Positions 5,900-6,849 of a stretch of 6,849 nucleotides of DNA are shown here, piece by piece. The position numbers were made by a program, and so were the translations under genes. Source of the stretch: Gammaproteobacteria bacterium (GTDB lineage: Bacteria > Pseudomonadota > Gammaproteobacteria > Steroidobacterales > Steroidobacteraceae); assembly GCA_003156695.1 (NCBI GenBank), contig PMHN01000038.1:1-6849 (forward strand). The letters run 5' to 3'. Below the pieces are notes generated by a model. It was not told the origin of the DNA. It did not search any database and worked only from the letters and a program-made list of their open reading frames with translations. Every line of letters begins with the position of its first letter. Positions within the stretch are counted from its first letter, which is position 1.

Positions 5900-6849
5900 T
5901 CAGTCCGCGGCCTGATCGCTCGCGGGCGGGACCGTGAACGAAGCGACCGGGTGCGGGCCGGGCTCGCGCGGCGCCAGCATGCGCAGCTCCTGCTGCGGCA
6001 CCGGGATGCGCACGCCGTGGGCGCGGAAAATGCGCCAGATGGCGCGATTGACGTCCGAGCGGATGTTGTTGACGCCGTTCACAGGATCGGCGATCCAGAT
6101 TCGGATCTCGAGCAGCATGCCGTTGTTCTCGAAGCTGATCAGACGCGACACCGGCGGCGGCTCGCGCAGGATGCGCGGATGATTCTCGGCCGCCTCCAGC
6201 AGCAGCTGGAGCGCAATCTCCGGATCATCGTCATAGCTCACCATCACCGGCAGCTTCAGGCGCACGCGCTGATCCGAGTAACTCCAGTTGATGAACGGGT
6301 TGGTGATGAGATTCTGGTTCGGGACCAGGGTGTCCACGCCGTCACGGTCGCGCACCACCACATAGCGGCCGCGCAGCTCCTGAACCCAGCCGAAGTTGCC
6401 GGCGCCGGTGCCGACCTGGCCGGTGAAGCTGATGACATCCCCTGGCTTGATGGACTTGTCCATGAGCAGCACGAAGCCGCTGACGAAGTTGCTCGCGATC
6501 GCCTGCAGACCAAAACCGAGGCCGAGGCCGATTGCCCCGGTGAGCACGCCGAGTGCGGTCAGGTCGATGCCGACCGTATTGATGCCGATCAGGATGCCGA
6601 TGCTCACCAGGAGGAAATAGGCGAACTTCGAGATGCCGATGCGAGTGGACAGGGCGAGCCCGTGCAGGCGCATGACGCGCCGTTCCACCGCGCGCGCGAC
6701 CAGGCTGCTCACGATCACGAAGCCGACCACCGCCACGAGGCCCTTGAGGAGTTCCCACAGCGTGAAGGTCTTCTTGCCCGGCAGCAGGTTGATGCTGTCG
6801 AGGAGGTGTTGTGTAGGCGTGAACCAGCCGATGAGCTCAAAGCCGATGG
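5900..6849 (-). CDS. MscS-family mechanosensitive ion channel, C-terminal part (5' end outside window)
   Basis: The frame is open to the right edge of the window, giving 315 visible residues. The GTG at 6736 lies within this frame and is an internal valine rather than a start: the codons above it continue in frame, with a WFTP segment and a LLPGKKTFTLWELLKG segment typical of the region before the first channel helix of larger MscS-like proteins. Visible residues about 38-52 and 75-90 form two membrane helices. The pore helix and start of the beta domain follow as LGLGFGLQAIASNFVSG and LLMDKSIKPGDVI (about 107-139), then DGVDTLVPNQNLI (169-181), and an RIPVPQQELRML end of the alpha/beta vestibule (280-291), all hallmark MscS positions. 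The final about 24 residues are a Pro-rich tail. The channel releases osmolytes on hypo-osmotic shock in the inner membrane. A short Gly-rich insertion (GTGAGNFGW, about 146-154) sits in the beta domain. arfB follows 19 nt downstream. Confidence 0.92.
   Translation of the reverse strand, partial: IGFELIGWFTPTQHLLDSINLLPGKKTFTLWELLKGLVAVVGFVIVSSLVARAVERRVMRLHGLALSTRIGISKFAYFLLVSIGILIGINTVGIDLTALGVLTGAIGLGLGFGLQAIASNFVSGFVLLMDKSIKPGDVISFTGQVGTGAGNFGWVQELRGRYVVVRDRDGVDTLVPNQNLITNPFINWSYSDQRVRLKLPVMVSYDDDPEIALQLLLEAAENHPRILREPPPVSRLISFENNGMLLEIRIWIADPVNGVNNIRSDVNRAIWRIFRAHGVRIPVPQQELRMLAPREPGPHPVASFTVPPASDQAAD

Noticed and set aside
5900..6736. GTG at 6736 as the start of the MscS-type gene
   Set aside because: The frame continues without a stop to the window edge and the upstream codons encode plausible channel sequence, so the true start lies outside the window.

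Overview
This window is GC-rich, densely coding DNA typical of a free-living, high-GC Gram-negative proteobacterium. Outer-membrane and periplasmic proteins are encoded, and strong G/C third-position bias leaves long spurious reading frames on the opposite strand. The DUF1302 / DUF1329 / YCF48-like / MMPL neighbourhood is, from general knowledge, common in Gammaproteobacteria (pseudomonads, Marinobacter/Alcanivorax types, Solimonas/Steroidobacter types) and in some Betaproteobacteria. I cannot fix the genus from the sequence.

Positions 1-5421 (+ strand) hold the downstream end of one tightly packed operon. It contains (1) the C-terminal third or less of a DUF1302 outer-membrane beta-barrel protein, ending in Phe; (2) a complete DUF1329 secreted protein related to the LolA-like periplasmic lipid carriers; (3) a secreted Asp-box/YCF48-like beta-propeller with six Asp-box motifs; and (4) a complete MMPL-type RND inner-membrane transporter with about 12 membrane segments. 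The gaps are 10 nt, 8 nt and a 1-nt TGATG overlap, so co-transcription and translational coupling are likely. The four products would cover the inner membrane, the periplasm and the outer membrane. This suggests a trans-envelope export or trafficking route for a hydrophobic substrate, conceptually like mycobacterial MmpL transporters working with LolA-fold lipoproteins (LppX/LprG). The substrate is unknown.

Positions 5422-5454 are a 33-nt convergent gap with no recognisable intrinsic terminator.

Positions 5455-6849 (- strand) carry a second, ordinary pair: an MscS-family mechanosensitive channel, whose start lies beyond the right edge, followed 19 nt later by arfB, the GGQ-containing ribosome-rescue peptidyl-tRNA hydrolase. 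arfB has a very strong Shine-Dalgarno sequence in that gap. I see no tRNA, rRNA, CRISPR array, insertion sequence, phage gene or attachment site. The most interesting content is the four-gene envelope cassette; it is a known neighbourhood of poorly characterised families rather than a clearly new system.
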